The notes under the pieces are model-generated. The model saw only the letters and a program-made list of their open reading frames with translations. It did no database searches and had not been told where the DNA came from. Source: Hoeflea_A sp965216535 (GTDB lineage Bacteria > Pseudomonadota > Alphaproteobacteria > Rhizobiales > Rhizobiaceae). From it: a stretch of DNA of 64,000 bases. The position numbers were made by a program, and so were the translations under genes. This document shows positions 24,359-32,780 of this stretch, one piece after another (position 1 is the stretch's first letter; each line of letters starts with the position of its first letter). The stretch covers positions 5,704,001 to 5,768,000 of the forward strand of contig OZ244175.1 of assembly GCA_965216535.1 (NCBI GenBank). Reading direction: 5' to 3'.

Positions 24359-26728
24359 TCACTTTGTGCCAGCTTCGGCGATCGCCTTCCACACCTTTTC
24401 TGCAGTTGCGGGCATGTCGACATGCTCGACGCCGGTATCGGCAAGTGCATTGCAGATGGCGTTGATGGTTGCTGCCGGTCCGGCGATTGCAGCGGCCTCT
24501 CCACAGCCTTTCGAACCGAGCGGATTGGTTGTGCATAGCGTTTCAAGGGCGTGAAACTCAACGTTCGGAATGTCGCCGGCCCGCGGCATCGCGTAGTCGT
24601 GAAACGATCCGGTGAGAAGGTGACCGGATTTCGGATCATAGCGACACTCTTCCATCGACGCCTGGCCGATTGCCTGAGCAGCCCCGCCATGGATCTGGCC
24701 TTCGACGATCATCGGGTTGACCACGCGGCCAAAATCGTCGACGGCGAGATACCGGTTGACACGAACGGTGCCCGTTTCCGGGTCGACCTCGACTTCAACG
24801 AGGTGGCAGCCGTAGGGAAAGGTAAATGCCTCGGGATCGTAATAGGTGACGTCTTCGAGGCCGGGCTCCAGATCCGGTGGATAATTGGCCGGGGCATAGG
24901 CGCGGCCGGCGACTTCGGCGAACGTCAGCGTCTTGTTGCCCGGTCGAAGCCGGAACAGCCCCTCTTGCAGATCGATATCCTCGACCTGCCCTTCCAGGAT
25001 ATGGGCGGCAATCCGCATCATCTTCTTCACGATCTTTCGCGTCGACGAGACCAACGCACTGCCCCCGACGGACAGCGACCGTGAGCCGTAGGTGCCGATG
25101 CCATAGGGCACTCGCGCGGTGTCACCATGGACGATTTCGATGTCGGCAGGGTCCAGGCCGGTTTCTTCCGCAACCAGCTGTGCAAAGGCGGTTTCGTGTC
25201 CCTGTCCATGGGTGTGGCTCCCGGTCAGCACGGTGATGCCGCCGGTGGGGCTGACCCGCACGGTCGCCACCTCGTATTGCCCGCCTCCGCAACCCTGCTC
25301 GATCAGCATCTCCGAGGGCCCCATTCCGCAGGCTTCCATGTAGAAGGCGATGCCAAGCCCTCGTTTCCTGCCGGTCGCCTGCGACCGCCTTCTGCGGTCC
25401 TCAAAGCCTGGCAAGTCGGCAGCCTGCCGGCAGATCTCCAGCACCGCAGGAAGATCGCCGGAGTCATAGGTCCACAGGAACGGCGTCTTGTAGGGAATCA
25501 TGTTGGCAGTGATCAGGTTTCGCCGGCGAAGCTCGAACGCATCCATGCCGAGTCGGTGAGCGGCCACGTCGATGATGCGTTCCAGAACATAAGTGCATTC
25601 CGGTCGCCCGGCACCGCGATAGGCATCGACGGCTGTCGTGTTGGTGAAGGCGCCGCGAACATGGATGTGGACATCGCGCAAGGCATAGGGCCCCGGAAAC
25701 GGGTTGCCGTAGAAGAATGTCGGGATGGCCGGCGCGAACGTGGAGAGATAAGCCCCCATGTTGGCAATCGTGTCGACCTTGAGCGCCATGAACCTGCCAT
25801 CCGCATCGAGGCCGAGCGAAACGGTCGTGACGTGATCGCGTGCATAGGTGTCGGCCTGAAACGCCTCACTGCGACTGGCTGTCCAATACACCGGCCGATT
25901 GATCCGCCGGGCGGCAACGAGAACGAGCACTTCCTCGTTGTAGTGGTATATCTTCATTCCGAAGCCGCCACCCACATCGGGCGACACAACCCGGATCTTT
26001 TCCTCCGGGACCTTGAGTGTGCTCGCCGACAGCATGACCCGAATGGGATGCGGGTTCTGGTTGGACGTATAGAGCGTGTATTCACCGCGGCCCGGTTCGA
26101 AGAGGCCCAGCGTCCCGCGTGTTTCGATCGGCGCGGCATTGATCCGGTTCTGAACGAGATCGAGCTCGATCACATGTGCCGCCTCGCCCATGACCCGCGC
26201 GGTTTCCGTCGCATCGCCGAGCGTCCAATCAAACGTCACGTTGGATGACAGGTCCGGGTGCACGATCGCTGCATCGTCGTCCAGGCTCGTCGACAGATCC
26301 GTCTGTGCCGGAAGCACCTGATAGTCGACCTCGACGAGCTCCGCTGCGGCTTCCGCCTGGTGACGTGTTTCGGCCACGACGGCGGCCACCGGATCGCCGA
26401 CGTGAAGCGCATAGTCGCTGACAAGGACCGGGTGTTCGGGCGCCGCCATCTCGGTCCCGTCGCTGCTGTGAACCGGCCATGCACAGGGCAGTCCGCCGAT
26501 CCCCTCTTCCTGGAGTTGATGACCGGTCAAAACCGTCAGGACACCCGGCAGCCGAGCGGCCTTCTCAGTGTCGATAGCGTTGATCCTGGCGCAGGCGTGC
26601 GGTGACCGCAACACCACCAGATGCGCGACACCGGGCATCCTGTCTGCAATGTCCGAAACAAAGTTCCCGGTTCCGGTGAGAAAACGCTGATCCTCCTTTC
26701 TCAGGAGCGACTGGCCAATCCAATTCAT
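24359..26728 (-). CDS. CoxL/xanthine dehydrogenase-type molybdopterin-binding subunit (form II), orphan
   Basis: The large catalytic subunit of a molybdenum hydroxylase, 789 residues, starting with the family's GQSLLRKEDQRFLTGTGNFVSDI segment. The active-site loop reads AYRGAGR, which marks form II CoxL-like proteins rather than the AYXCSFR of true CO dehydrogenase. GGFGMKI and the C-terminal GSKGCGEAA (with the conserved catalytic Glu) are present. These enzymes hydroxylate purines, aldehydes or aromatic heterocycles. The usual partner genes for the FAD and 2Fe-2S subunits are absent from the window. Adjacency to LysR, puuD and guaD makes xanthine or another purine a reasonable guess, but it is not shown. 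Confidence 0.9.
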   Translation of the reverse strand: MNWIGQSLLRKEDQRFLTGTGNFVSDIADRMPGVAHLVVLRSPHACARINAIDTEKAARLPGVLTVLTGHQLQEEGIGGLPCAWPVHSSDGTEMAAPEHPVLVSDYALHVGDPVAAVVAETRHQAEAAAELVEVDYQVLPAQTDLSTSLDDDAAIVHPDLSSNVTFDWTLGDATETARVMGEAAHVIELDLVQNRINAAPIETRGTLGLFEPGRGEYTLYTSNQNPHPIRVMLSASTLKVPEEKIRVVSPDVGGGFGMKIYHYNEEVLVLVAARRINRPVYWTASRSEAFQADTYARDHVTTVSLGLDADGRFMALKVDTIANMGAYLSTFAPAIPTFFYGNPFPGPYALRDVHIHVRGAFTNTTAVDAYRGAGRPECTYVLERIIDVAAHRLGMDAFELRRRNLITANMIPYKTPFLWTYDSGDLPAVLEICRQAADLPGFEDRRRRSQATGRKRGLGIAFYMEACGMGPSEMLIEQGCGGGQYEVATVRVSPTGGITVLTGSHTHGQGHETAFAQLVAEETGLDPADIEIVHGDTARVPYGIGTYGSRSLSVGGSALVSSTRKIVKKMMRIAAHILEGQVEDIDLQEGLFRLRPGNKTLTFAEVAGRAYAPANYPPDLEPGLEDVTYYDPEAFTFPYGCHLVEVEVDPETGTVRVNRYLAVDDFGRVVNPMIVEGQIHGGAAQAIGQASMEECRYDPKSGHLLTGSFHDYAMPRAGDIPNVEFHALETLCTTNPLGSKGCGEAAAIAGPAATINAICNALADTGVEHVDMPATAEKVWKAIAEAGTK

Positions 26729-27033
26729 GTTTTTTCTCAGTATGTTAGATGGTAAATATAAAGTTACGGAGGACTGGCCGCCTTGTAAAATTCCGAAATT
26801 CGCGACGCTTTATCGAAAAAACAGCACATACCACCGGCAACCGACTCGCTTCGGTTTTCATCCTGATTCAGATCGATGGCCCAAGACCCTGATTTCGCTG
26901 AATATTTCGGAACACGGCGGGCTTTGTGCCGAAAACGCAGTCACAAAGATGCGGAGGGTTCGATTGAAAAAGCGGTTGCCGTGATTCTCGGTATCGAAAA
27001 ATCAGATATGCTGGCTTCGGCCGGTGGCCGGGC
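26729..27033. other. 305-base non-coding stretch between the LysR and CoxL-like genes
   Basis: It is AT-richer than its surroundings and most likely holds the promoter of the CoxL-like gene. A small GC-rich inverted repeat, CGGCC-ACC-GGCCG, lies 10-30 bases after the LysR stop and might be a weak terminator, but no T-run follows directly. An 85-codon plus-strand frame (26727-26984) has no Shine-Dalgarno or recognisable family. I see no other feature. Confidence 0.5.
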
Positions 27034-27948
27034 CTAGGCCAACGCAGCTCGGATCATCTTCTGGCATCGCGTGGCCATGAAATCGATGAACAGACGCAAC
27101 TTGGGATCCTGGAAATCCTTGTGCGGGAAGATCACCGCAAGTTTCGCCGGGATCGGCGGCGTGTCCGGCAGCACCTGAACAAGCAGGCCGGAATTGAGAT
27201 AGCTCTGCACCTCAAATCGAGGCTTGTTGACGATACCGTGACCGGCCAGCGCCCATTCCATCAGGACATCGCCGTCGTCGGAATCGAACACACCCGAAAC
27301 CTCGATCTTGCGCACACCGTCGTCGGTCTGCAGCGACCAGATGAACTCGTTGGACCCTGGAAACCGTAGCAGCAGGCAGTTGTGCCCGTCCTTGACGAGG
27401 TCGTCGATCGTTTCAGGTGTGCCGGCCTTGGCGATATATTCCGGGGAGGCACACAGCACCCGCTCGCAGTCCATGATGCCGCGCATGCGCAGGCTGGAAT
27501 CCTCGATCACGCCAAGCCGGAAGGCGAGGTCGATGCTCTCTTTCAGAATATCGACATTGTGGTCTGAGAGGCGCAGGCGCACCTCGATCTCGGGATATTG
27601 TTGTTGGAATTCCGGAATGCCGGAAGCAATGAATCGACGGCCGAAACCAAGCGGCGCCGTTACCCGGATGGTGCCCTTGGGCTGGCCGGAAACCGAGGCG
27701 ATGGAGGCTTCGGCGTCCTCCACGGCCTGGATGATGCGCCCTGCCCCGCGATAAAAGATCTTGCCCTGTTCGGTTGGTGTCAGCTGCCGCGTGGTGCGAT
27801 TGAACAGCCGTACGCCGAGATACTTTTCGAGCTCCTTGACGCGGTTGCTGGCCACCGCCGGCGAAATCCGAAGGTCGCGCCCGGCTGCCGAGAGATTGCC
27901 CAATTCCACGACCCGCAGGAACACCTTGATATTTTCAAAATAGGACAT
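27034..27948 (-). CDS. LysR-family transcription regulator
   Basis: A 304-residue LysR-type regulator. The N-terminal winged helix-turn-helix spans about residues 1-60 (YFENIKVFLRVVELGNLSAAGRDL, then ASNRVKELEKYLGVRLFNRTTR). A substrate-binding effector domain follows, with the closest overall look to the DsdC/CrgA-like group that regulates oxidative or aromatic metabolism. It is divergent from puuD-guaD. The 111-base gap holds four GACTTTC/GAAAGTC-type half-sites (27980-28017), which are good candidates for its binding sites. It likely controls purine breakdown, with a purine or urate as inducer; this is inferred from position. Confidence 0.9.
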   Translation of the reverse strand: MSYFENIKVFLRVVELGNLSAAGRDLRISPAVASNRVKELEKYLGVRLFNRTTRQLTPTEQGKIFYRGAGRIIQAVEDAEASIASVSGQPKGTIRVTAPLGFGRRFIASGIPEFQQQYPEIEVRLRLSDHNVDILKESIDLAFRLGVIEDSSLRMRGIMDCERVLCASPEYIAKAGTPETIDDLVKDGHNCLLLRFPGSNEFIWSLQTDDGVRKIEVSGVFDSDDGDVLMEWALAGHGIVNKPRFEVQSYLNSGLLVQVLPDTPPIPAKLAVIFPHKDFQDPKLRLFIDFMATRCQKMIRAALA

Positions 27949-27979
27949 GGCGAAAGCATAGGATTATTTAGAATTTTTT

Positions 27980-28018
27980 GAAAGTCATGCCGGGACTTTC
28001 GACTTTCCTTGGAAGTCG
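27980..28018. promoter_or_regulatory. Cluster of four GAAAGTC-type half-sites in the LysR-puuD divergent promoter
   Basis: GAAAGTC (27980-27986) and GACTTTC (27994-28000) form a perfect inverted repeat with a 7-base spacer. A second pair, CGACTT/AAGTCG (28000-28018), follows directly. The density of matching half-sites in a short gap fits LysR-type activation and repression sites. Confidence 0.5.
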
Positions 28019-28059
28019 ACGACCTTCAGAATGCCGCGGAAACACCAAGGGGATCGTTC

Positions 28060-29310
28060 ATGTACGACTTTGCCATTGCCTGGGACTGGCTATCCTTTGC
28101 CGCGCGCTGGCTGCATGTCATCACCGCCATCGCCTGGATCGGCTCGTCCTTCTATTTCATCGCCCTGGACCTCGGCCTCAGGCAGCGTCCGGGCTTGCCG
28201 GAAGGCGTATACGGTGAGGAATGGCAGGTGCATGGCGGCGGTTTCTACCGCATGCAGAAATACCTGGTTGCGCCGGCCGAAATGCCCGAGCACCTGACCT
28301 GGTTCAAGTGGGAATCCTACATGACGTGGATTTCCGGCGCGATGCTGATGGCGATCGTCTACTATGCCGGCGCCGATCTCTACCTGATCAACCCGGAGGT
28401 TCTGGATATCCCGGCCTGGGTCGGCATCCTGATCTCGATCGCCTCGCTGGCCTTCGGCTGGATCGCTTACGATCTGATCTGCCGGGCCTTTGTCGGGCGC
28501 AGCGACACGCTGCTGATGGTGCTGCTCTATGGCGTGCTCGTCGCCATGGCGTGGGGCTATACCCACGTCTTTACCGGCCGCGCTTCGCTGCTGCATCTGG
28601 GCGCATTCACCGCCACGATCATGACGGCCAATGTCTTCATGATCATCATCCCCAACCAGAAGATCGTCGTTGCCGACCTGAAGGCCGGCCGCAAGCCTGA
28701 TCCCAAATACGGCATCATCGCCAAGCAGCGCTCGACCCACAATAACTACCTGACGCTGCCAGTCATCTTCCTGATGCTGTCGAACCACTATCCGCTGGCC
28801 TTCGCCACCGAGTTCAACTGGGTGATCGCCTCTCTGGTCTTCCTGATGGGCGTCACCATCCGCCACTATTTCAACACCAAACATGCGCGCAAGGGCAATC
28901 CGACCTGGACATGGCCTGCCACGGTGATCCTGTTCATCATTATCGCGTGGCTGTCGACGGCCCCGAAGCTGCTGACCGGCGAGGACGATGCCGAAGCCGC
29001 CGTACAGCCGGCCTTCCAACGTTTCGCAGTCGACAGCCACTTCGATGCGGCACGTGAAATCGTGCTGTCCCGCTGCTCCATGTGCCATGCGCAGGAGCCG
29101 GTCTGGGAGGGCATCATCGCGGCCCCCAAGGGCGTGCTTCTGGAAAATGACGCCGAGATCGCCGCGCAGGCCCGCGATATCTACCTTCAGGCCGGGCGCA
29201 GCCATGCCATGCCGCCGGCCAACATCACCAAAATCGAGCCGTCCGAGCGGCGGATGCTGGTCGCCTGGTTCGAAAGCGCCGTCGCTGGCAATTCGGAGCA
29301 GAACCAGTGA
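28060..29310 (+). CDS. puuD: Urate hydroxylase/oxidase PuuD with C-terminal cytochrome c domain
   Basis: An inner-membrane urate-oxidising enzyme that makes 5-hydroxyisourate and passes electrons to a fused cytochrome c rather than to oxygen directly. The first 310 residues hold about eight membrane segments (for example DWLSFAARWLHVITAIAWIGSSFYFIAL). A soluble C-terminal domain follows with a heme-binding CSMCH (Cys339, Cys342, His343) and the likely axial Met in AMPP. The length of 416 residues is normal. The start at 28060 follows a GGGGA-type Shine-Dalgarno; an upstream in-frame start at 28009 is less likely. It overlaps guaD by four bases and lies after the LysR half-site array. Confidence 0.9.
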   Translation: MYDFAIAWDWLSFAARWLHVITAIAWIGSSFYFIALDLGLRQRPGLPEGVYGEEWQVHGGGFYRMQKYLVAPAEMPEHLTWFKWESYMTWISGAMLMAIVYYAGADLYLINPEVLDIPAWVGILISIASLAFGWIAYDLICRAFVGRSDTLLMVLLYGVLVAMAWGYTHVFTGRASLLHLGAFTATIMTANVFMIIIPNQKIVVADLKAGRKPDPKYGIIAKQRSTHNNYLTLPVIFLMLSNHYPLAFATEFNWVIASLVFLMGVTIRHYFNTKHARKGNPTWTWPATVILFIIIAWLSTAPKLLTGEDDAEAAVQPAFQRFAVDSHFDAAREIVLSRCSMCHAQEPVWEGIIAAPKGVLLENDAEIAAQARDIYLQAGRSHAMPPANITKIEPSERRMLVAWFESAVAGNSEQNQ

Positions 29311-30623
29311 CAAAGAGATTGATACGAGGCCGCCTCCTGTCCTTTCTGGATTCGCCGAAGGACCTCGAGGACGACGCCTCCTATCGCTACATCGAGGATG
29401 GCGCGGTGCTGGTCGAGGACGGTGTCATCACCGCATCCGGCGAGTATGAGACCGTTCGCGAGTTGGCCGGTCCCGACGTTCCTGTAGACGACCACCGACC
29501 GCATCTTTTGTCGGCAGGATTTATCGACGCACACATCCATTTTTCGCAGATGCAGGTGATCGGCTCCTACGCCGCCGCCCTGCTTGAGTGGCTGAACACC
29601 TACACGTTCATCGAAGAGCAGCGGTTCGGCGACCCGGCGCACGCCGCCCGCATAGCGTCTGCGTTCTTCGATGAAATGGTGCGTCACGGCACGACGACGG
29701 CCGTCGCCTATTGCTCGGTGCACAAGGCCTCCGCCGATGCCTTTTTCGCCGAAAGCCACCGACGCAACATGCGCATGATCGCCGGCAAGGTGATGATGGA
29801 CCGCAATGCTCCCGCCCCGCTCTGCGACACGCCACAGACCGGTTACGACGATACCAAGGCTGTGATCGAGGCATGGAACGGCAAGGGCCGTCAGCACGTC
29901 GCCATCACGCCGCGCTTCGCCATCACCTCAACGCCCGAGCAGATGGAGATGGCCCGCACACTGATGCAGGAATATCCAGACCTGCACATGCAGACCCACC
30001 TGTCGGAGAACCATGCTGAGATCGCCTTTACAAAAGAGCTGTTCCCCTGGTGCGATGACTATACGCAAGTCTACGAACATTACGGCCTGCTGGGACCCAA
30101 GAGCCTGTTTGGCCACTCCATTCATCTGAGCGACCGCGAGGCCGATGTGATGTCGGAATCCGGTTCGGTCGCCGTGTTCTGCCCGACCTCCAACCTGTTC
30201 CTGGGCAGCGGCCTGTTCGGCCTGAAGACGCTCGACGAGCGCGACAATCCGGTGCGCATTGCCGTTGCCACGGATGTCGGCGGCGGCACCAACTATTCAA
30301 TGCTGCGTACCGTTGACGAGGGCTACAAGGTGCTGCAGTTGCAGGGCCAGCGCATGACGCCGCTCGAGAGCTTCTACCGCATCACCCTTGGCAACGCTCG
30401 CGCGCTGTCGCTGGAGGACCGGGTCGGCTCGCTTGAGACAGGCAGGGACGCGGATATCGTCGTCCTCGACGCCCATGCGACGCCCGCCATGTCGCTGCGC
30501 ATGGAAACGGTCGAGAAGCTCAGCGAAGAGCTGTTCCTGCTGCAGACACTGGGCGATGATCGGGCAATCGTCGAGACCTATGTTGCGGGAGAGCCGGCAA
30601 AGAGTGTACTTGGCGGGACATGA
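29307..30623 (+). CDS. guaD: Guanine deaminase
   Basis: A zinc amidohydrolase converting guanine to xanthine and ammonia. At 438 residues it has the expected family length. The metal-binding HIHFSQM motif appears in SAGFIDAHIHFSQM, followed by WLNTYTFIEE, and further ligands are in MQTHLSENHAE, GHSIHLSD and the catalytic Asp of VATDVGGGTN. It starts at a GTG that overlaps the puuD stop (GTGA), so expression is coupled. It supplies xanthine to the purine route whose later steps (uraH, uraD, puuE, allA) are encoded at 41229-44935. Confidence 0.95.
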   Translation: MTKRLIRGRLLSFLDSPKDLEDDASYRYIEDGAVLVEDGVITASGEYETVRELAGPDVPVDDHRPHLLSAGFIDAHIHFSQMQVIGSYAAALLEWLNTYTFIEEQRFGDPAHAARIASAFFDEMVRHGTTTAVAYCSVHKASADAFFAESHRRNMRMIAGKVMMDRNAPAPLCDTPQTGYDDTKAVIEAWNGKGRQHVAITPRFAITSTPEQMEMARTLMQEYPDLHMQTHLSENHAEIAFTKELFPWCDDYTQVYEHYGLLGPKSLFGHSIHLSDREADVMSESGSVAVFCPTSNLFLGSGLFGLKTLDERDNPVRIAVATDVGGGTNYSMLRTVDEGYKVLQLQGQRMTPLESFYRITLGNARALSLEDRVGSLETGRDADIVVLDAHATPAMSLRMETVEKLSEELFLLQTLGDDRAIVETYVAGEPAKSVLGGT

Positions 30624-30641
30624 ACCCAAGCCACCCCTGCA

Positions 30642-31478
30642 ATGACTGACATTCGCCCTGCATCGGATTTCTCGTCCGCTGATCTATGCGCCGCCATGAA
30701 CGACGCATTTTCCGACTATGCCGTGTCGATGACGCTGTCTGACTCAGCCTTTCGCATGATGATGCAGCAGCGCGGGCTTCACACGACCGCATCAAGGGTG
30801 GCGTTGGTCGCCGACAGAATTGCAGCCGTCTGGCTGGTATCCGTTCGAGAGCGGAAGGGATACCTGATCTCAAGCGGAACCCGTCCGGAATTCCGGTCCA
30901 GAGGCCTGGCCCGCGCGCTGGCCAATGACTGCCTGACAGGACTACGGGCCAACGGCACTCGCTCCTTCCAGACCGAGGTCATGGACGGAAACGAAACCGC
31001 CATGGCGCTTTATCGGAGCCTGGGAATGAGCGTTTCCCGGCGCCTCGATTGCACCGAAATTGCCCCACCGCCGGCCCCGGCCCCTTCTTCTTCGCAATCG
31101 TCGCCCGCGAACTGGACCGAGATTGCCTCCGAGGTCGCTTCCCTGAGGGACTGGACGCCGAGCTGGCAAAACGATGATGCATCCCTCACGGCTGTTTCGA
31201 ACGAGACGACTTGCTTGCAAATCCGAGACTCGGACGGACTTGCTGCCTATGCAGCGCTGATCCCGCAGACGGCAACCCTCGCGCAGATGGCGGTGCGGCC
31301 AGATCGACGACGCAGCGGCCTCGGCTCCGTTCTTGTCTCCGGTCTACAGCGGGCGATGCCGGACCGGCCACTTCGCATTCTCAATGCATGGGCCGATGAC
31401 ACCGGATATTCGGCATTTCTGTCGTCGTGGGGCGCGAAACCTACGGTGAAACAGAGCGAGCTCTTTATGCCGCTCTAA
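30642..31478 (+). CDS. Tandem-domain GNAT N-acetyltransferase
   Basis: A 278-residue protein with two acetyltransferase-like halves. The N-terminal half has an acetyl-CoA-binding signature SRGLARALAND followed by ETAMALYRSLGM. The C-terminal half has VRPDRRRSGLGSVLVSGL followed by ADDTGYSAFLSSWGAK. A low-complexity linker rich in Pro and Ser (about residues 142-155) separates them. The second domain has the more complete R-x-x-G-x-G loop. The acceptor is unknown. The gene begins 18 bases after guaD on the same strand, so it may be in that operon, although no Shine-Dalgarno is obvious. Confidence 0.8.
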   Translation: MTDIRPASDFSSADLCAAMNDAFSDYAVSMTLSDSAFRMMMQQRGLHTTASRVALVADRIAAVWLVSVRERKGYLISSGTRPEFRSRGLARALANDCLTGLRANGTRSFQTEVMDGNETAMALYRSLGMSVSRRLDCTEIAPPPAPAPSSSQSSPANWTEIASEVASLRDWTPSWQNDDASLTAVSNETTCLQIRDSDGLAAYAALIPQTATLAQMAVRPDRRRSGLGSVLVSGLQRAMPDRPLRILNAWADDTGYSAFLSSWGAKPTVKQSELFMPL

Positions 31479-31581
31479 CCGTCAGCCGATCCGGATCGTC
31501 GCTTGCGCGCGTCCGAGTGGATCGGATCTGCAAGAACCCCTGCCCGGGGATTTCTTGTGCTCTCACACGCACCAACCTTGC

Positions 31582-31603
31582 TTTGAGTACAATTTGAGTG
31601 CAA
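31582..31603. promoter_or_regulatory. Tandem 11-base direct repeat before the GntR/LacI regulator
   Basis: TTTGAGTACAA and TTTGAGTGCAA sit head to tail with one mismatch, ending 9 bases before the ATG of the regulator. A related inverted pair lies before the downstream operon (32710-32727), consistent with autoregulation. Confidence 0.45.
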
Positions 31604-31612
31604 AGAGAGCCC

Positions 31613-32698
31613 ATGCGCGCACGAACGCAGACCACCATCGACAGCATCCGCGCCTGGATCGACACCAGAATTGCGAATGCCGAACCGGGAGACAGGTTGC
31701 CGCCGGTTCGAACGATGATGCGGCAGTTTGCCACCGCTCAACGCACTGTCGAAACCGCTTTGCGGCCTTACATCGATGACGGACGCCTCTCCGTGAGGCC
31801 CGGCGCGGGCATCATCGTGAACGACCCGGCTGCCGAACAGGGCGATCAGGCAGATTACGAAGGCGATCTGCTGGTGCTTTACCGCGCGTCCGATAGCCGA
31901 TTGGCCCACAATATTCTGCAGGAAGTGGAAGTGCGTCTCAAAGCGCGCGGTATGAGCATCCTGCAGCTCGGCTATTCCAGTGAAGAACAGGCTCTGTCGA
32001 TCCTCGAACGCATCGGCCGGTTCAAGACCTGTATGCTGCAGGTCAATTTCGAGGTGCTGTCGATCGAGTTCCTCGCGGCATTGCGCCGGCACGTCAATTC
32101 GATCGTCATCGACGGCGTTTCGGCAACGGGCATCGATGTCGATGCCGTCGGCACCAACTGGCGCGAGGCGCTTTCGGTGGCGTTTCGTATCCTGCGCGAC
32201 AAGGGCCACGAACGCATCGCCTTTCTCACCTCCGCTCATCACGCGCGGCAAATCGCCATGGCCCGGCGCGAGTTTCGATTGTTGGCGGAAGCCCTCCCCG
32301 ATCCGGACATGGCCTATCTCATCGAAATAGACCGACTCCCGGGTAGCTACCGGATTTCGGATTTCGCGTCGGCTCTCGAGGCGCAAAAGGACAAGTCGGG
32401 CAAGTTGCCGTTCACGGCCCTCATCGCCTGGGGTGTGGTGGAGGGCTTCATGCTCGAACGGGCGCTGTCGAATCTCGGCCGGCGGATCGGCCAGGACATC
32501 AGCGTCATTCTGCTTGGAAGCATCGACTTTCCGTCTGAGCATCTTGGCCTGTTCGACGTGGTCGGCAATTCCAATGAAGACAAGCTGGCCGTATTCGAAG
32601 AGGTCATTGCGGACAGGATCGCCATGAAGCAACGCGAGCCCGAGACCCATTATCTGCCGATCAGCTATGCCCAGAACGGCTCTGTCTCTGCTCAATAA
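31613..32698 (+). CDS. Transcription regulator with GntR winged helix and LacI-type ligand domain
   Basis: A 361-residue regulator joining a GntR-like winged helix (residues 1-65; LPPVRTMMRQFATAQRTVETALRPY, then a wing at GRLSVRPGAGIIV) to a periplasmic-binding-protein-like effector domain as in LacI/GalR proteins (for example FRILRDKGHERIAFLTS and a final domain around LGSIDFPS). This mixed type usually controls sugar uptake and use. It precedes a sugar-type operon on the same strand. Direct repeats just before its start suggest autoregulation. The inducer is probably the sugar imported by the ABC system downstream. Confidence 0.85.
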   Translation: MRARTQTTIDSIRAWIDTRIANAEPGDRLPPVRTMMRQFATAQRTVETALRPYIDDGRLSVRPGAGIIVNDPAAEQGDQADYEGDLLVLYRASDSRLAHNILQEVEVRLKARGMSILQLGYSSEEQALSILERIGRFKTCMLQVNFEVLSIEFLAALRRHVNSIVIDGVSATGIDVDAVGTNWREALSVAFRILRDKGHERIAFLTSAHHARQIAMARREFRLLAEALPDPDMAYLIEIDRLPGSYRISDFASALEAQKDKSGKLPFTALIAWGVVEGFMLERALSNLGRRIGQDISVILLGSIDFPSEHLGLFDVVGNSNEDKLAVFEEVIADRIAMKQREPETHYLPISYAQNGSVSAQ

Positions 32699-32709
32699 TC
32701 AATTTTCGA

Positions 32710-32727
32710 GTATAAATCGGATTGTAC
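32710..32727. promoter_or_regulatory. Inverted repeat GTATAA-N6-TTGTAC before the sugar operon
   Basis: The arms match at 5 of 6 positions and resemble the GAGTACAA half-sites before the regulator gene (31582-31603). It lies in the 82-base gap before the oxidoreductase gene and is a plausible operator of the operon. Confidence 0.35.
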
Positions 32728-32780
32728 CGGTTATTATACCCAAATAGTCTCGCCGCTATTGACCAACGGCAAGGCGGGCC

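Noticed and set aside
24359..26728. Carbon monoxide dehydrogenase (form I CoxL)
   Set aside because: The active-site loop is AYRGAGR, the form II type, and coxM/coxS are absent.
26727..26984. 85-codon plus-strand frame in the LysR-CoxL gap
   Set aside because: It lacks a Shine-Dalgarno, has no recognisable family, and overlaps the start region of the CoxL-like gene.
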